NCBI RefSeq assembly: GCF_013337045.2
Contig: NZ_CP118259.1
Location: forward strand, 1,488,001-1,552,000
Reading direction: 5' to 3'
DNA from: Agrobacterium vitis
Lineage (GTDB): Bacteria > Pseudomonadota > Alphaproteobacteria > Rhizobiales > Rhizobiaceae
Length of the DNA stretch: 64,000 nucleotides
The notes under the pieces were generated by a model. It was given only the letters and a program-made list of their open reading frames with translations, was not told the origin of the DNA and did no database searches. The translations under genes were made by a program, and so were the position numbers. Numbering within the stretch: position 1 is the stretch's first letter; each line of letters starts with the position of its first letter. This document shows, piece by piece, positions 28,910 through 38,169 of this stretch.

Positions 28910-29679
28910 TGCCGCGTCGCTCTCGTTCTACCGTTTTTCTATTGGTCACGACGGTCTTGTGTCTGGCTTTCATCGCTTGCAGCCCGTCACAGGCAAACGA
29001 CCGTCAAACGGCGATGATCAAGACGACTCAGGGCGACATCGCAATAGATGCATTCGAGAGGCGCGCACCTCAGAAGCGCCCAGCCGTTATCATCCTGAGC
29101 GGCAGCAAAGGCTTCCGATCGGCAGCCTATGACGATCTGGCTCAAAGCCTCGATAAGGCGGGGCTCGATGCCTATCTCGTCCATGCCGTTTCAACTGAGG
29201 ATTTGACCGCCATTGGCCATGCGAAGGGTGCAGCAGGCCGTATCCAATATTACACAAGCCACATGGCCCAATGGAGAGCTGCTGTCCGCGACGCTCTGCT
29301 GTTTCTCAAGAGACAATCTCCAAAGGATCGGAAAATCGGTGTTCTCGGAATTTCGCTGGGCGCGCAAATTGCCGTCACGGCAACAGTAAACCGACAGGAT
29401 GCCAATGCCCTGGTGCTCGTGGACGGTGGTTTCCCCGCTGGTTATTCTCAATCCGTTCGCGCGTTTCCTCCCCTCCTGATCGTCTGGGGTAGTGAAGACC
29501 GCGTGTTTCCTGTCTCAATGGCAAAGGCATTAGCAGAACAGGCCAAATCCCTGGGAACAGAGGCTGAATTCTCGATATTTGATGGCGGAAGCCATGACTT
29601 TTTTCTGAAACCAGAAACGCCTCTCGCGAAACAAGCCCACGAACGGGCAGCCCGATTCCTTGCCGAGCAATTAAAGTAG
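28909..29679 (+). CDS. Exported alpha/beta hydrolase, dienelactone-hydrolase-like
   Basis: This 256-residue protein begins with a hydrophobic signal segment ending at Cys24 (LAFIACSPS), a possible but non-ideal lipobox. The hydrolase fold shows the nucleophile elbow GISLGA (Ser near 147), an acid in WGSEDRVF, and a histidine in GGSHDFF, which gives a full catalytic triad. The substrate is unknown. Translation is coupled to the upstream permease by the TAATG overlap, which hints at a joint role in handling a small molecule in the envelope. Confidence 0.85.
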   Translation: MPRRSRSTVFLLVTTVLCLAFIACSPSQANDRQTAMIKTTQGDIAIDAFERRAPQKRPAVIILSGSKGFRSAAYDDLAQSLDKAGLDAYLVHAVSTEDLTAIGHAKGAAGRIQYYTSHMAQWRAAVRDALLFLKRQSPKDRKIGVLGISLGAQIAVTATVNRQDANALVLVDGGFPAGYSQSVRAFPPLLIVWGSEDRVFPVSMAKALAEQAKSLGTEAEFSIFDGGSHDFFLKPETPLAKQAHERAARFLAEQLK

Positions 29680-29781
29680 AGTTTGCCGGTTCAAACTGAA
29701 CCTGACAGACTTCATATCAGGCCACTTGCCAAACTCGTTCGTTCATGGATTGCTGACTGAAGGCTTTTTCAGGAGAGTTCC

Positions 29782-30420
29782 ATGACATTTCAAATCTGGC
29801 TTGCATTTGTTGCTACTGCCGCCGTCGTTCTTGCTATTCCAGGTCCGACGATTGTGCTGGTAATTTCCTATGCGCTCGGACACGGGCGTTCTGTGGCCAA
29901 GGCTACGGTGGCGGGGGTGGCTCTGGGTGATTTTACCGCCATGACCGCCTCCATGCTGGGGCTCGGTGCGCTTCTCGCCACCTCGGCGATGATCTTCACG
30001 CTGCTTAAATATATCGGCGCGGCCTATCTGATCTATCTCGGCGTCAAACTTTGGCGGGCGCCGGTGATGGTGAGCCAGGAGGTTTCGGATGAAAATCCAC
30101 CGACCGCAGAACAACCGCTGAAAATCTTCCTGCATACCTATGTGGTGACGGCGCTGAACCCGAAAAGCATTTTGTTCTTCGTGGCCTTCCTGCCGCAGTT
30201 CTTGAACACTGCCGAGCCGCTGGCCTTGCAGATGGTGATTTTCGAAGCGACCTTCCTGGTGCTCGCTACACTGAACGCCGCCACCTATGCCATCATGGCG
30301 TCGATGGCGCGCAAATCGATCCGCAAGCCTAATGTGCAGCGCTGGGTCAACAGAACCGGTGGTTCGCTGATGATCGGTGCGGGTCTGGTTGCCGCCGGTT
30401 GGCGCAAGGCTGCCGCCTGA
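29782..30420 (+). CDS. LysE/RhtB-family amino-acid exporter
   Basis: This 212-residue membrane protein has about six membrane segments and the LysE-family N-terminal signature AIPGPTIVLVISYALGHGR, with GVALGDFTAM and YLIYLGVKLWRAP following. Family members export basic amino acids, homoserine or threonine. AGGAGAG lies six bases before the ATG. It is convergent with mfd, and a hairpin lies in the 44-base gap between the two genes. Confidence 0.92.
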   Translation: MTFQIWLAFVATAAVVLAIPGPTIVLVISYALGHGRSVAKATVAGVALGDFTAMTASMLGLGALLATSAMIFTLLKYIGAAYLIYLGVKLWRAPVMVSQEVSDENPPTAEQPLKIFLHTYVVTALNPKSILFFVAFLPQFLNTAEPLALQMVIFEATFLVLATLNAATYAIMASMARKSIRKPNVQRWVNRTGGSLMIGAGLVAAGWRKAAA

Positions 30421-30435
30421 CGTCAGCGGTGGCCT

Positions 30436-30460
30436 AGAGGCGGTCGATAGGACCGCCTCT
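30436..30460. terminator. Hairpin between convergent lysE-like gene and mfd
   Basis: A perfect 10-bp GC-rich stem, AGAGGCGGTC (30436-30445) with 30451-30460, has loop GATAG and lies in the short gap between convergent stops. The T-tract is weak on both strands. Confidence 0.6.
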
Positions 30461-30464
30461 ACTC

Positions 30465-33400
30465 TCACTTCACCTTGGCCAGTTCCGCCAATTGCGCCAT
30501 GATGGTCGCCGCACCCGCCAGCCGCTTCTCGGGGGTCGGCAGGTCTCGGGTCAGGAAGACGCTATGGTCTGGGCGGATCTTGGCCATGCTGCCCTGTTTG
30601 GCGATGAAGCCGACCAAGGCTGCCGGGTTGGGGAAGATCTTGTTACGGAACTGCACCACCACGCCCTTCGGACCGGCTTCCAGCTTTTCGACATTGGCCT
30701 TGCGGCATAGCGCCTTGACGTAAACGACCTTCAACAGGTTCTGCACTTCGGCTGGCAGCGGTCCGAACCGGTCGATCAACTCGGCACCGAAGCCGTCGAT
30801 ATCGTTCAACTCGGTCAAGTCGCCCAGGCGGCGGTACAGGCCAAGACGCAGATGCAGGTCTGGAACGTATTCGTCGGGGATCATGACCGAGGTGCCGACC
30901 TGGATTTGCGGCGACCAGCCACTATCGACCACTTCGTCCTCGCCCTTCACCTCGGCCACGGCCTCCTCCAGCATTTGCTGGTAAAGCTCGAAGCCGACTT
31001 CCTTGATATGGCCGGATTGTTCCTCGCCCAGCAGATTGCCAGCGCCACGAATATCAAGATCGTGGCTGGCAAGCTGGAAGCCAGCGCCCAGCGTATCCAG
31101 CGATTGCAGCACTTTCAGCCGTCGCTCGGCGCTGGTGGTCAGCACTTTGTTGACTGGCAAGGTCAACAGCGCGAAGGCCCGCACCTTGGAGCGGCCGACC
31201 CGGCCCCGGATCTGGTAGAGCTGGGCGAGGCCAAACATATCGGCGCGGTGGACAATGAGCGTATTGGCGGTCGGCACATCCAGACCGGATTCGACGATGG
31301 TGGTGGACAGCAGAACATCGTAGCGGCCTTCATAGAAGGCGTTCATGATGTCTTCCAGCTCGCCCGCCGCCATCTGGCCATGGGCAATCGCCACTTTCAA
31401 TTCCGGCACATCCGACTCCAGAAATGCCTTGATATCAGCAAGGTCCGCAAGACGCGGGCAGACATAAAAGCTCTGCCCGCCGCGATAATGTTCACGCATC
31501 AGCGTTTCACGGATCACCAGCGGATCGAAGGGCGAGATAAAGGTGCGTACCGCCATACGGTCCACTGGCGGCGTGGTGATCAGCGACAATTCGCGCACCC
31601 CGGTCATCGCCAGTTGCAAGGTGCGCGGAATCGGCGTCGCCGATAGCGTCAGCACATGCACATCGCTCTTCAACTCTTTCAGCCGTTCCTTGTGTTTGAC
31701 TCCGAAATGCTGCTCTTCATCGATCACCAGCAGGCCAAGATTGGCGAATTTGATGCCCGACCCCAGAAGAGCATGGGTGCCGACGACAATATCCGTCTTG
31801 CCCTCGGCCACTTCCTTCTTGACCAGGTTCAGCTCCTTAGTGCCCACCAGCCGCGAGGCTTGCTGGATACGAACAGGCAAACCGCGAAACCGCTCGGAAA
31901 ACGTCTTGAAATGCTGGCGAGCCAGCAGCGTGGTCGGCACCACGACCGCCACCTGAATGCCATTCATCGCCGCTACAAAGGCGGCGCGCAGCGCCACCTC
32001 GGTTTTGCCGAAGCCGACATCGCCACAGATCAGCCGATCCATCGGGCGTCCGGCGGCCAGATCGCCACGCACCGCCTCGATGGCGTTCATCTGGTCCTCG
32101 GTTTCGTCATAGGGGAACCGGGCCGCGAACTCGTCGTAAAAACCTTCGGTCGTGGCAAGCACCGGCGCAGAACGCATCATCCGCTCGGCGGCGATGCGGA
32201 TCAGCCCGCCTGCCATATCCAGCAGCCGTTTCTTCAGCTTGGCCTTGCGCATCTGCCAGGCGCCGCCGCCCAGCTTGTCCAGTTGCGCTTCGCTGCCTTC
32301 AGAACCATAGCGCGACAGAAGCTCAATATTTTCGACCGGCAGGAAAAGCTTGGCCTCGTCGGCATATTGCAGTTCCAGACAAGCATGCTGGCTGCCCGCC
32401 GCCTGGATGGTGCGCAATCCGATAAACCGGCCAATGCCATGCTCGGCATGGACGACGATCGAGCCTTCATCCAGCCCGGCCACTTCGGAGATGAAATCAG
32501 CGGCCCGCTTGCGGCGCTTGGACCGGCGCACCATGCGGTCGCCAAGAATATCCTGCTCGCCGACCACCACGAGTTCGTTAGCTTCAAACCCGCCCTCCAG
32601 CGCCAGAACGGCGGTTGCCGCATGACCCTTGCCAAGCTGATCGAGATCCTTCAGGGCCGAGACCGGCTTTAGCCGTTCCAGCCCGTGCTCGTTCAACACC
32701 TGCAACAACCGGTCGAGCGAACCTTCCGACCAGCCAGTAATCAACACCTTGGAGCCAGAGGCCCGCTTGTCGGCGATATATTTTACCGCCTGGGTAAAGA
32801 CATTGACCCGTTGCGCCTCGCCGTCAGCCTTGGTTTCGCTGCTCTCCTGCGCGGCCAGTTTCGCCCAGCGCGGGCCGGAGCGGGCCGAGAGTTCGACAAT
32901 CTTGCGACCCTCGCTATCCGGCTCGGCAAACGGCGTCAGGCGGATCGGGTTGAGCGCTTCAAGCTTCTTGGCAAATTCCGCCGCCCCTAAATAGAGATAT
33001 TCTGGTGGTATGGGCTTGTAAGGTGTGCCTTGCGCCAGATGGCCCTTGCCGGGCGTCGCGCTGTTTAACCGCGCCTCATAATAGTCGCGGATCAGCTTGC
33101 CGCGTTCCTCGGCGGATTCGCGCACCGTATGGTCGAGCACCACGCGGAAATCGGTGAGATAATCGAACACCGTTTCCAGCTTTTCATGAAACAACGGCAT
33201 CCAGTGTTCCATGCCCGCATAACGGCGGCCTTCGGACACAGCAGTGTAAAGCGCATCGTCGCGGGTGGCCGCGCCAAACAGCGACAGATAATTCTTGCGA
33301 AACCGGCTGATGCTTTCCGGCGTCAGCGTCACTTCGCTCATCGGGTTGAGGTCGAGTGAGCGGACCTGGCCGATGGTGCGCTGGCTGGCCGGATCGAAAC

Positions 33401-33992
33401 TGCGGATGCTTTCCAGCGTATCGCCAAAGAAATCCAGCCGCACCGGCTCTTCAGAGCCCGGCACGAACACATCCAAAATGCCGCCACGCACCGCAAATTC
33501 ACCAACTTCGCGCACCGTATCGACGCGCTCAAAGCCGTTGCGCGACAAGCGGGCGGCAATGTCGTCCATCTTCACCTGATTGCCGGGACGGGCCGAAAAA
33601 GACAGGCTTTCGATAACATCAGCCGGAGCCAGCTTTTGCAGCATGGCATTGGCGGTGACGAGAACGATGGCCGCATGCGGCTTTCGCGCATGGGCAATCA
33701 GCCCCGACAGCGCCGAGAGCCTGCGGGCGGAAATATCGGCGCTGGGCGATACCCGGTCATAGGGCAGGCAATCCCAGGCGGGCAAGGTCAGCACCGGAAT
33801 TTCGGGCGCGCAGAAGCCGAGCATCTGCTCGATATCGTTCATTCTGCTGGAATCAGACAGAAGATAGGCGACGGGCCTGCCCTGCCGCGCCAGTTCCGCC
33901 ACCAGAAAAGCGTCCATGCCATCAGGCACAGGCGAGAGGGTGACAGCGGACGCCGCCGCTGCCGTCTTCTTTGCATCAAACAGGGAAATCAT
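30465..33992 (-). CDS. mfd: Transcription-repair coupling factor
   Basis: This 1175-residue Mfd displaces stalled RNA polymerase and recruits UvrA. It has a UvrB-like N-terminal region, the RNA-polymerase-interacting domain, and a RecG-like superfamily 2 motor. The motor has Walker A GDVGFGKTEVA, Walker B DEEQHFG, and the QIRGRVGRS motif VI. A C-terminal TRCF domain follows (HLRLGLYRRL onward). Length is normal. Its ATG overlaps the sdhE stop by four bases, so the two are cotranscribed. The uvrA gene in the same window is its functional partner. Confidence 0.97.
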   Translation of the reverse strand: MISLFDAKKTAAAASAVTLSPVPDGMDAFLVAELARQGRPVAYLLSDSSRMNDIEQMLGFCAPEIPVLTLPAWDCLPYDRVSPSADISARRLSALSGLIAHARKPHAAIVLVTANAMLQKLAPADVIESLSFSARPGNQVKMDDIAARLSRNGFERVDTVREVGEFAVRGGILDVFVPGSEEPVRLDFFGDTLESIRSFDPASQRTIGQVRSLDLNPMSEVTLTPESISRFRKNYLSLFGAATRDDALYTAVSEGRRYAGMEHWMPLFHEKLETVFDYLTDFRVVLDHTVRESAEERGKLIRDYYEARLNSATPGKGHLAQGTPYKPIPPEYLYLGAAEFAKKLEALNPIRLTPFAEPDSEGRKIVELSARSGPRWAKLAAQESSETKADGEAQRVNVFTQAVKYIADKRASGSKVLITGWSEGSLDRLLQVLNEHGLERLKPVSALKDLDQLGKGHAATAVLALEGGFEANELVVVGEQDILGDRMVRRSKRRKRAADFISEVAGLDEGSIVVHAEHGIGRFIGLRTIQAAGSQHACLELQYADEAKLFLPVENIELLSRYGSEGSEAQLDKLGGGAWQMRKAKLKKRLLDMAGGLIRIAAERMMRSAPVLATTEGFYDEFAARFPYDETEDQMNAIEAVRGDLAAGRPMDRLICGDVGFGKTEVALRAAFVAAMNGIQVAVVVPTTLLARQHFKTFSERFRGLPVRIQQASRLVGTKELNLVKKEVAEGKTDIVVGTHALLGSGIKFANLGLLVIDEEQHFGVKHKERLKELKSDVHVLTLSATPIPRTLQLAMTGVRELSLITTPPVDRMAVRTFISPFDPLVIRETLMREHYRGGQSFYVCPRLADLADIKAFLESDVPELKVAIAHGQMAAGELEDIMNAFYEGRYDVLLSTTIVESGLDVPTANTLIVHRADMFGLAQLYQIRGRVGRSKVRAFALLTLPVNKVLTTSAERRLKVLQSLDTLGAGFQLASHDLDIRGAGNLLGEEQSGHIKEVGFELYQQMLEEAVAEVKGEDEVVDSGWSPQIQVGTSVMIPDEYVPDLHLRLGLYRRLGDLTELNDIDGFGAELIDRFGPLPAEVQNLLKVVYVKALCRKANVEKLEAGPKGVVVQFRNKIFPNPAALVGFIAKQGSMAKIRPDHSVFLTRDLPTPEKRLAGAATIMAQLAELAKVK

Positions 33993-34336
33993 TTTTCGGT
34001 CACAGCACTCGCATCAGGCCTGGACGACAAGGCAATGGCCGAACCATCGACCGGCGAAAAATCAGGGCGGGTGGCGGCAATGCGGTCAAACAACGGGATC
34101 TGTATATGAGATGGCACAGGGGCAGCACCATTGATCCAGCTGATCAGGTCATTGTCTTCTTCCGCCATGATCAGCTCGAGATCATCCAGCTCGGCATCGT
34201 TGAGCGCGCTGATTTCGGCTTCGGCAAACTGACCGAGCATCAGGTCCATCTCTCTGATACCCCGATGCCAACAGCGAAACAGAATACGCCTGCGGCGGGG
34301 ATCGAGATCGGCGCTGCTGCGAACCAGACCAGTCAT
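33989..34336 (-). CDS. sdhE: SdhE, FAD assembly factor for succinate dehydrogenase
   Basis: This 115-residue protein of the SdhE/Sdh5 (DUF339) family has the essential RGxxE motif in CWHRGIREMDLMLGQF. SdhE promotes covalent attachment of FAD to SdhA. The ATG at 34336 has GGAAGG upstream and gives a family-sized protein; a longer in-frame start at 34438 would read through a repeat element. It precedes mfd with ATGA overlap and is divergent from recG, an arrangement common in rhizobia. Confidence 0.93.
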   Translation of the reverse strand: MTGLVRSSADLDPRRRRILFRCWHRGIREMDLMLGQFAEAEISALNDAELDDLELIMAEEDNDLISWINGAAPVPSHIQIPLFDRIAATRPDFSPVDGSAIALSSRPDASAVTEK

Positions 34337-34429
34337 GTCATTCACCTTCCTGTTGATACGCAAACGAGGTGTTTTTGCATCGAATTTAGTCGAGAACCGA
34401 ATGCCATCATTGATGACGGAGCAGGCGGT

Positions 34430-34515
34430 TCCCCTCACCCCACCTCCGCTGCGGCTCTTGCTTTCTTCTCCCCATCGGGGAGAAGGTGCCGGAAGGCGGA
34501 TGAGGTGGCGGCGAA
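34430..34515. repeat. Rhizobial REP-like palindromic repeat
   Basis: CTTCTCCCC-ATC-GGGGAGAAG (34465-34485) is a perfect hairpin. It is flanked by partly complementary CCCCTCACCC and GGCGGATGAGG arms, the layout of the dispersed intergenic palindromes of Rhizobiaceae. It lies in the 317-base sdhE/recG divergent region, which holds no gene. Just downstream, at about 34545-34585, CTGAAAACCGGTTCCCACTT is another motif I know as common between rhizobial genes. Confidence 0.65.
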
Positions 34516-34653
34516 GCCGAGACCCATTCGTTTTTCATCCCTTACAGGTTCCTGAAAACCGGTTCCCACTTTTCGGTCCGATGCTGTATACCCGCTCACA
34601 ATTGCCTTGTCAGCCTTGCAATGCGCCTCATCACACGGCATTTTCACCCCATC

Positions 34654-36759
34654 ATGCGTCCATCCCTGCTCGATCCCCTGTTTGCCTCCGTTTCCACCCT
34701 GCCGGGCGTCGGTCCGAAGCTGGCGCAATTGCTGGCGAGCCTGCTAGGCCGCGAAGACGCCGAGGATGCGCGTATCGTCGATCTGCTGTTCTTGAGCCCC
34801 CATCGGCTGATCGACCGGCGCAACCAGCCCGGAATTGCCCGCGCGCCGCAAGGCGCTATCGTCACCGTGACGGGCCGGGTAGACCGCCACACGCCGCCGC
34901 CTAAGGAAAATCGCAACGCACCTTACCGGGTTTTCCTGCATGACGAGACCGGTGAATTAGCGCTGACCTTCTTTCGCGCCAAGGGCAATTGGCTGGAAAA
35001 AGCCCTGCCGATCGATGAAATCATCACGGTTTCGGGGAAAATCGACTGGTTCAATGGCCGCCCCTCGATGGTCCATCCGGATTTCATGGTCAAGGCCAGC
35101 GATGCGGCAGCCATGCCGCTGGTCGAGCCGGTCTATCCGCTGACGGCGGGCCTTTCGCCGAAAGTCCTGAAAAAAGCGGTAGACCACGCGGTGGAGCGCC
35201 TGCCGGACTTTGCCGAATGGATCGATTCGGCACTGGTGACGAAACAAGGTTTCGACGCTGTCAAACCGTGTTTCGAGCGATTGCACAGCCCCCGCGATGA
35301 AAAGGATGTGGACCCGCAAGCCCCGGCCCGGCGCAGGCTGGCCTATGATGAATTTCTAGCCGGCCAGGTCTCACTGGCACTGGTGCGTCAACGTTTGCGC
35401 AAGGTGGCGGGAACACCGGTTCGCGCCACGGGCGAAATGAGCGGAAAAATCCTCGCCGCCCTGCCCTTTACCCCCACCAACAGCCAGAAGGACGCTGTTG
35501 CCGATATCTTGAAAGATATGGAAAGCGACAGCCGCATGTTGCGCCTGGTCCAGGGCGATGTCGGCGCGGGCAAAACGCTGGTGGCACTGCTGGCGATGGC
35601 GGCTGTGGTGGAAAACGGCGGCCAGGCCGTGCTGATGGCACCAACTGAAATTCTGGCCCGTCAACATCACGCCACGCTGTCAAAAATGGCTGCGGCTGCC
35701 GGAATTGCCGTGGATGTGCTGACCGGACGCACCAAGGGCCGCGAGCGCGAAGCGGTGCTGGAGCGGATCGCCTCCGGCGCGGCACAGATCGTCATCGGCA
35801 CCCATGCACTGTTTCAGGATTCGGTCAATTACCACAATCTCATGCTGGCCGTGGTGGATGAGCAGCACCGCTTCGGTGTACACCAGCGCCTGCGACTGAC
35901 AGCCAAGGGCGTTTCCCCGCATATGCTGGTCATGACCGCCACGCCCATTCCGCGCACGCTGGTTCTGGCCGCCTTTGGTGACATGGATGTCTCCAAGCTC
36001 ACCGAAAAACCGGCGGGCCGCAAGCCGATCCAGACCGTCACTGTGCCCGTGGAGCGAATAGGCGATATCGTTGACCGCCTCCAGGCGGCGATTGCTTCCG
36101 GCAAGAAGGCCTATTGGATCTGCCCGCTGGTTGAGGAAACCGAGGAATCGGAACTGATGTCGGTGGAAGAACGATTCGAGGTGCTGAAAATGTGCCTCAA
36201 GGCACCCATCGGCCTCGTGCATGGCCGCATGAAAGGCGAGGAAAAAGACGCCGCCATGCTGGCTTTCAAGAGCGGAGAAACCCGGCTGCTGGTGGCAACA
36301 ACGGTGGTGGAAGTCGGCGTCGACGTGCCGGACGCGACGATTATGGTGATCGAACACGCCGAACGCTTTGGCCTTGCGCAACTGCACCAGTTGCGCGGCC
36401 GGGTCGGGCGCGGCGCTGAGGCCTCTTCCTGCATCCTTCTCTATAAAGGCCCGCTGGGCGAAACAGGTAAGGCCCGGCTTTCAATCCTGCGCGACAGCGA
36501 AGACGGATTCCTGATTGCCGAGGAAGATCTGAAACTGCGCGGCGAAGGCGAGTTGCTCGGCACCCGCCAATCCGGCACGCCCGGCTTTCGCATAGCCAGC
36601 CTGGAACACCATGCCGACCTCCTGGAAATCGCCCGCAAGGACGCCGCCTATCTGCTGGAACGCGACCCTGATCTGACGACGGCACGCGGCGAAGCGGTGC
36701 GCACATTGCTCTACCTGCACCGGCGCGATGAAGCTGTCCGGTTCTTGCGGGCTGGATAA
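34654..36759 (+). CDS. recG: ATP-dependent DNA helicase RecG
   Basis: This 701-residue RecG reverses stalled replication forks and processes recombination intermediates. The N-terminal wedge/OB domain (VTVTGRVDRH, then FLHDETGELALTFFR) precedes the superfamily 2 motor. The motor has Walker A GDVGAGKTLVA, DEQHRFG, and the HQLRGRVGRG motif. I chose ATG 34654 (MRPSLLDPLF) over 34621 because conserved sequence starts there. It is divergent from sdhE-mfd. Confidence 0.95.
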   Translation: MRPSLLDPLFASVSTLPGVGPKLAQLLASLLGREDAEDARIVDLLFLSPHRLIDRRNQPGIARAPQGAIVTVTGRVDRHTPPPKENRNAPYRVFLHDETGELALTFFRAKGNWLEKALPIDEIITVSGKIDWFNGRPSMVHPDFMVKASDAAAMPLVEPVYPLTAGLSPKVLKKAVDHAVERLPDFAEWIDSALVTKQGFDAVKPCFERLHSPRDEKDVDPQAPARRRLAYDEFLAGQVSLALVRQRLRKVAGTPVRATGEMSGKILAALPFTPTNSQKDAVADILKDMESDSRMLRLVQGDVGAGKTLVALLAMAAVVENGGQAVLMAPTEILARQHHATLSKMAAAAGIAVDVLTGRTKGREREAVLERIASGAAQIVIGTHALFQDSVNYHNLMLAVVDEQHRFGVHQRLRLTAKGVSPHMLVMTATPIPRTLVLAAFGDMDVSKLTEKPAGRKPIQTVTVPVERIGDIVDRLQAAIASGKKAYWICPLVEETEESELMSVEERFEVLKMCLKAPIGLVHGRMKGEEKDAAMLAFKSGETRLLVATTVVEVGVDVPDATIMVIEHAERFGLAQLHQLRGRVGRGAEASSCILLYKGPLGETGKARLSILRDSEDGFLIAEEDLKLRGEGELLGTRQSGTPGFRIASLEHHADLLEIARKDAAYLLERDPDLTTARGEAVRTLLYLHRRDEAVRFLRAG

Positions 36760-36871
36760 GGAATGACAAGGTAGGCAAACAGGTTTGAGGCACTGCTCAT
36801 CCGTCGGATTTCGCTTGCTTTTCACCCGCCAATCGCGGCTAGCTGTCATTCTCAACACGGAGGAAACGACG

Positions 36872-37003
36872 ATGGCTAAAGGTCAGGTACGCGGCAACAA
36901 GGAAACGCGAAAGCCGAAGAAGGACAAGACAGTTGATAAAGTCGTAGCGCCCACGCTCGGCTCACAGGTCAAGAACAGCGAATCCTCGACAAAAAAGAAG
37001 TAA
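36872..37003 (+). CDS. Small lysine-rich hypothetical protein
   Basis: This is a 43-residue, strongly basic protein (MAKGQVRGNKETRKPKKDK start, TKKK end) with a very good ribosome site (CGGAGGAAACGACG before the ATG). It has no membrane segment and no recognisable domain. The composition suggests nucleic-acid or ribosome association, but nothing proves it. It follows recG after 112 bases on the same strand and probably has its own promoter. Confidence 0.65.
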   Translation: MAKGQVRGNKETRKPKKDKTVDKVVAPTLGSQVKNSESSTKKK

Positions 37004-37080
37004 GTGCGGCTGGCCTTGCCAAGGCCCGGCGGGACGAAGGCTAGTTCTTCGCAATCTATACGTCGCCTTCACGCAAGGTG

Positions 37081-37115
37081 GCCAGTCGCCGCGGTGTCCG
37101 TTTGCGGCGACTGGC
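37081..37115. repeat. GC-rich inverted repeat downstream of the lysine-rich gene
   Basis: GCCAGTCGCCGC (37081-37092) pairs perfectly with 37104-37115 across an 11-base loop. There is no T-run, so it may be a Rho-assisted terminator for the small gene or a structural repeat. The rest of 37004-37235 shows nothing else. Confidence 0.45.
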
Positions 37116-37235
37116 TGGCCACAACTGCCAATCCCTAAGAATTTAGCTCAACGCGTTTCAATGGACACGTGAAAAAAGACATTGACTCTTCCCAAAAATA
37201 GAACATAAAGAGAACAAACAAGAAAGGGAAATAAC

Positions 37236-37475
37236 ATGTCTGACGCTGAAAAAATTATTGTCGTGCAGTTCAAAAAGAACCGCGCCGGTATTGTGCCGGG
37301 CGATATGCGCCAAGCTTCAAGCGTGGCTTCAGCAGAGAAAATTGCTGGTGCGATGGCGACTCGCTATATTGGCGTTGCCGCATACGCGGTCACAATCGAT
37401 GAAGAAAACGGAGGCATGACCAACCCACGCTTGTTGGTATCGCACGGACAGATCTCTGACTTGATTCCAGACTGA
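37236..37475 (+). CDS. Hypothetical protein, 79 residues
   Basis: This small soluble protein (MSDAEKIIVVQFKKNRAGIV start) has AAAGGGAAA upstream of the ATG and an AT-rich leader with a possible promoter. No domain is recognised. The pattern of alternating hydrophobic residues (IIVVQF, AAYAVTID, RLLVSHG) suggests a small alpha/beta fold. It lies in the AT-richer junction between recG and the prophage, so it may be accessory. Confidence 0.65.
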   Translation: MSDAEKIIVVQFKKNRAGIVPGDMRQASSVASAEKIAGAMATRYIGVAAYAVTIDEENGGMTNPRLLVSHGQISDLIPD

Positions 37476-37928
37476 TCAAGCAGCGCATCAAACCAAATTT
37501 TCCAAACACCAGGATGTCATTTGTGCTTTTGAGGACGCGACACTTGGGCATCCCAAAAATCCCCCTCTCAAAAACGCACTGTGTTGGGCGATGTGCCAAA
37601 CTCAAAGCATCAATATATTTCAAACAATTATGAGAAAATACTGGAGGATTGGCGACCCCTGCAGGGTTGAAATTTATGCCATATTAATTAATAAATTCAA
37701 TACCTTATGCGAAAGGTAAGGGGTTGAAAGGATAGATTGAATTTATTTATGAATTTTAGACGACCCCCTCACCTTTTGAGCCAGATGACCGATTACCGGC
37801 AGGTTGCCAGACACCACTACAGAGTGGGTGAATTGCATAAACAGCCTCAATTTTTGCTTGCAGTGCCGCTTGTATATTTTTTCGACAGGAGTAATTTTGA
37901 CGTGCGATTATCTATGCGGGGGGTTGAT
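37476..37928. other. AT-rich junction region without a secure gene
   Basis: These 453 bases are much richer in A and T than the flanks. They contain the tRNA 3'-end fragment at 37650-37674, and an upstream extension of the next reading frame that lacks a good start. A run of G at 37917-37922 is the ribosome site for the gene at 37929. Confidence 0.55.
37650..37674 (-). pseudogene. tRNA 3'-end fragment (T-stem to CCA)
   Basis: On the minus strand the fragment reads CCTGC, AGGGGTC, G, CCA: the 3' side of a T-stem, the 3' acceptor strand, a discriminator base, and the CCA end. The CCTGC would pair exactly with the GCAGG T-stem half found at 38175-38179. The T-loop is imperfect and no 5' half is present. 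I interpret it as part of an integration scar at a tRNA gene. Confidence 0.5.
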
Positions 37929-38165
37929 ATGATCGGCGCTATAGGAAGATTTATTGCTGGTGGCATGAGTACAATTCTTGGAATCGCCATCACGCTCACA
38001 TTTATCATCGGAGGCCTTTACTGGCTTTGGATGGCCTTCCACTTCGGAAGCTTTTTGATGTTTGCTTTGGGCCTTTTCCCAATGACAGCGTTCCTGTGCG
38101 CTCCGTTGGGAATGTGGTGTCTGATATTTGGCATTCCACACTGGATGTTTGCTTGGTTCGCATGA
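37929..38165 (+). CDS. Small hypothetical membrane protein
   Basis: This 78-residue, very hydrophobic protein has two or three membrane segments (MIGAIGRFIAGGMSTILGIA, then GLYWLWMAFHFGSFLMF and FLCAPLGMWCLIFGIP). The ATG at 37929 follows GGGGGG by six bases. In-frame ATGs at 37914 and 37737 are possible but poorly supported. It sits between the two tRNA-like fragments, so it may be carried by an inserted segment. No family is recognised. Confidence 0.55.
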   Translation: MIGAIGRFIAGGMSTILGIAITLTFIIGGLYWLWMAFHFGSFLMFALGLFPMTAFLCAPLGMWCLIFGIPHWMFAWFA

Positions 38166-38169
38166 GACA

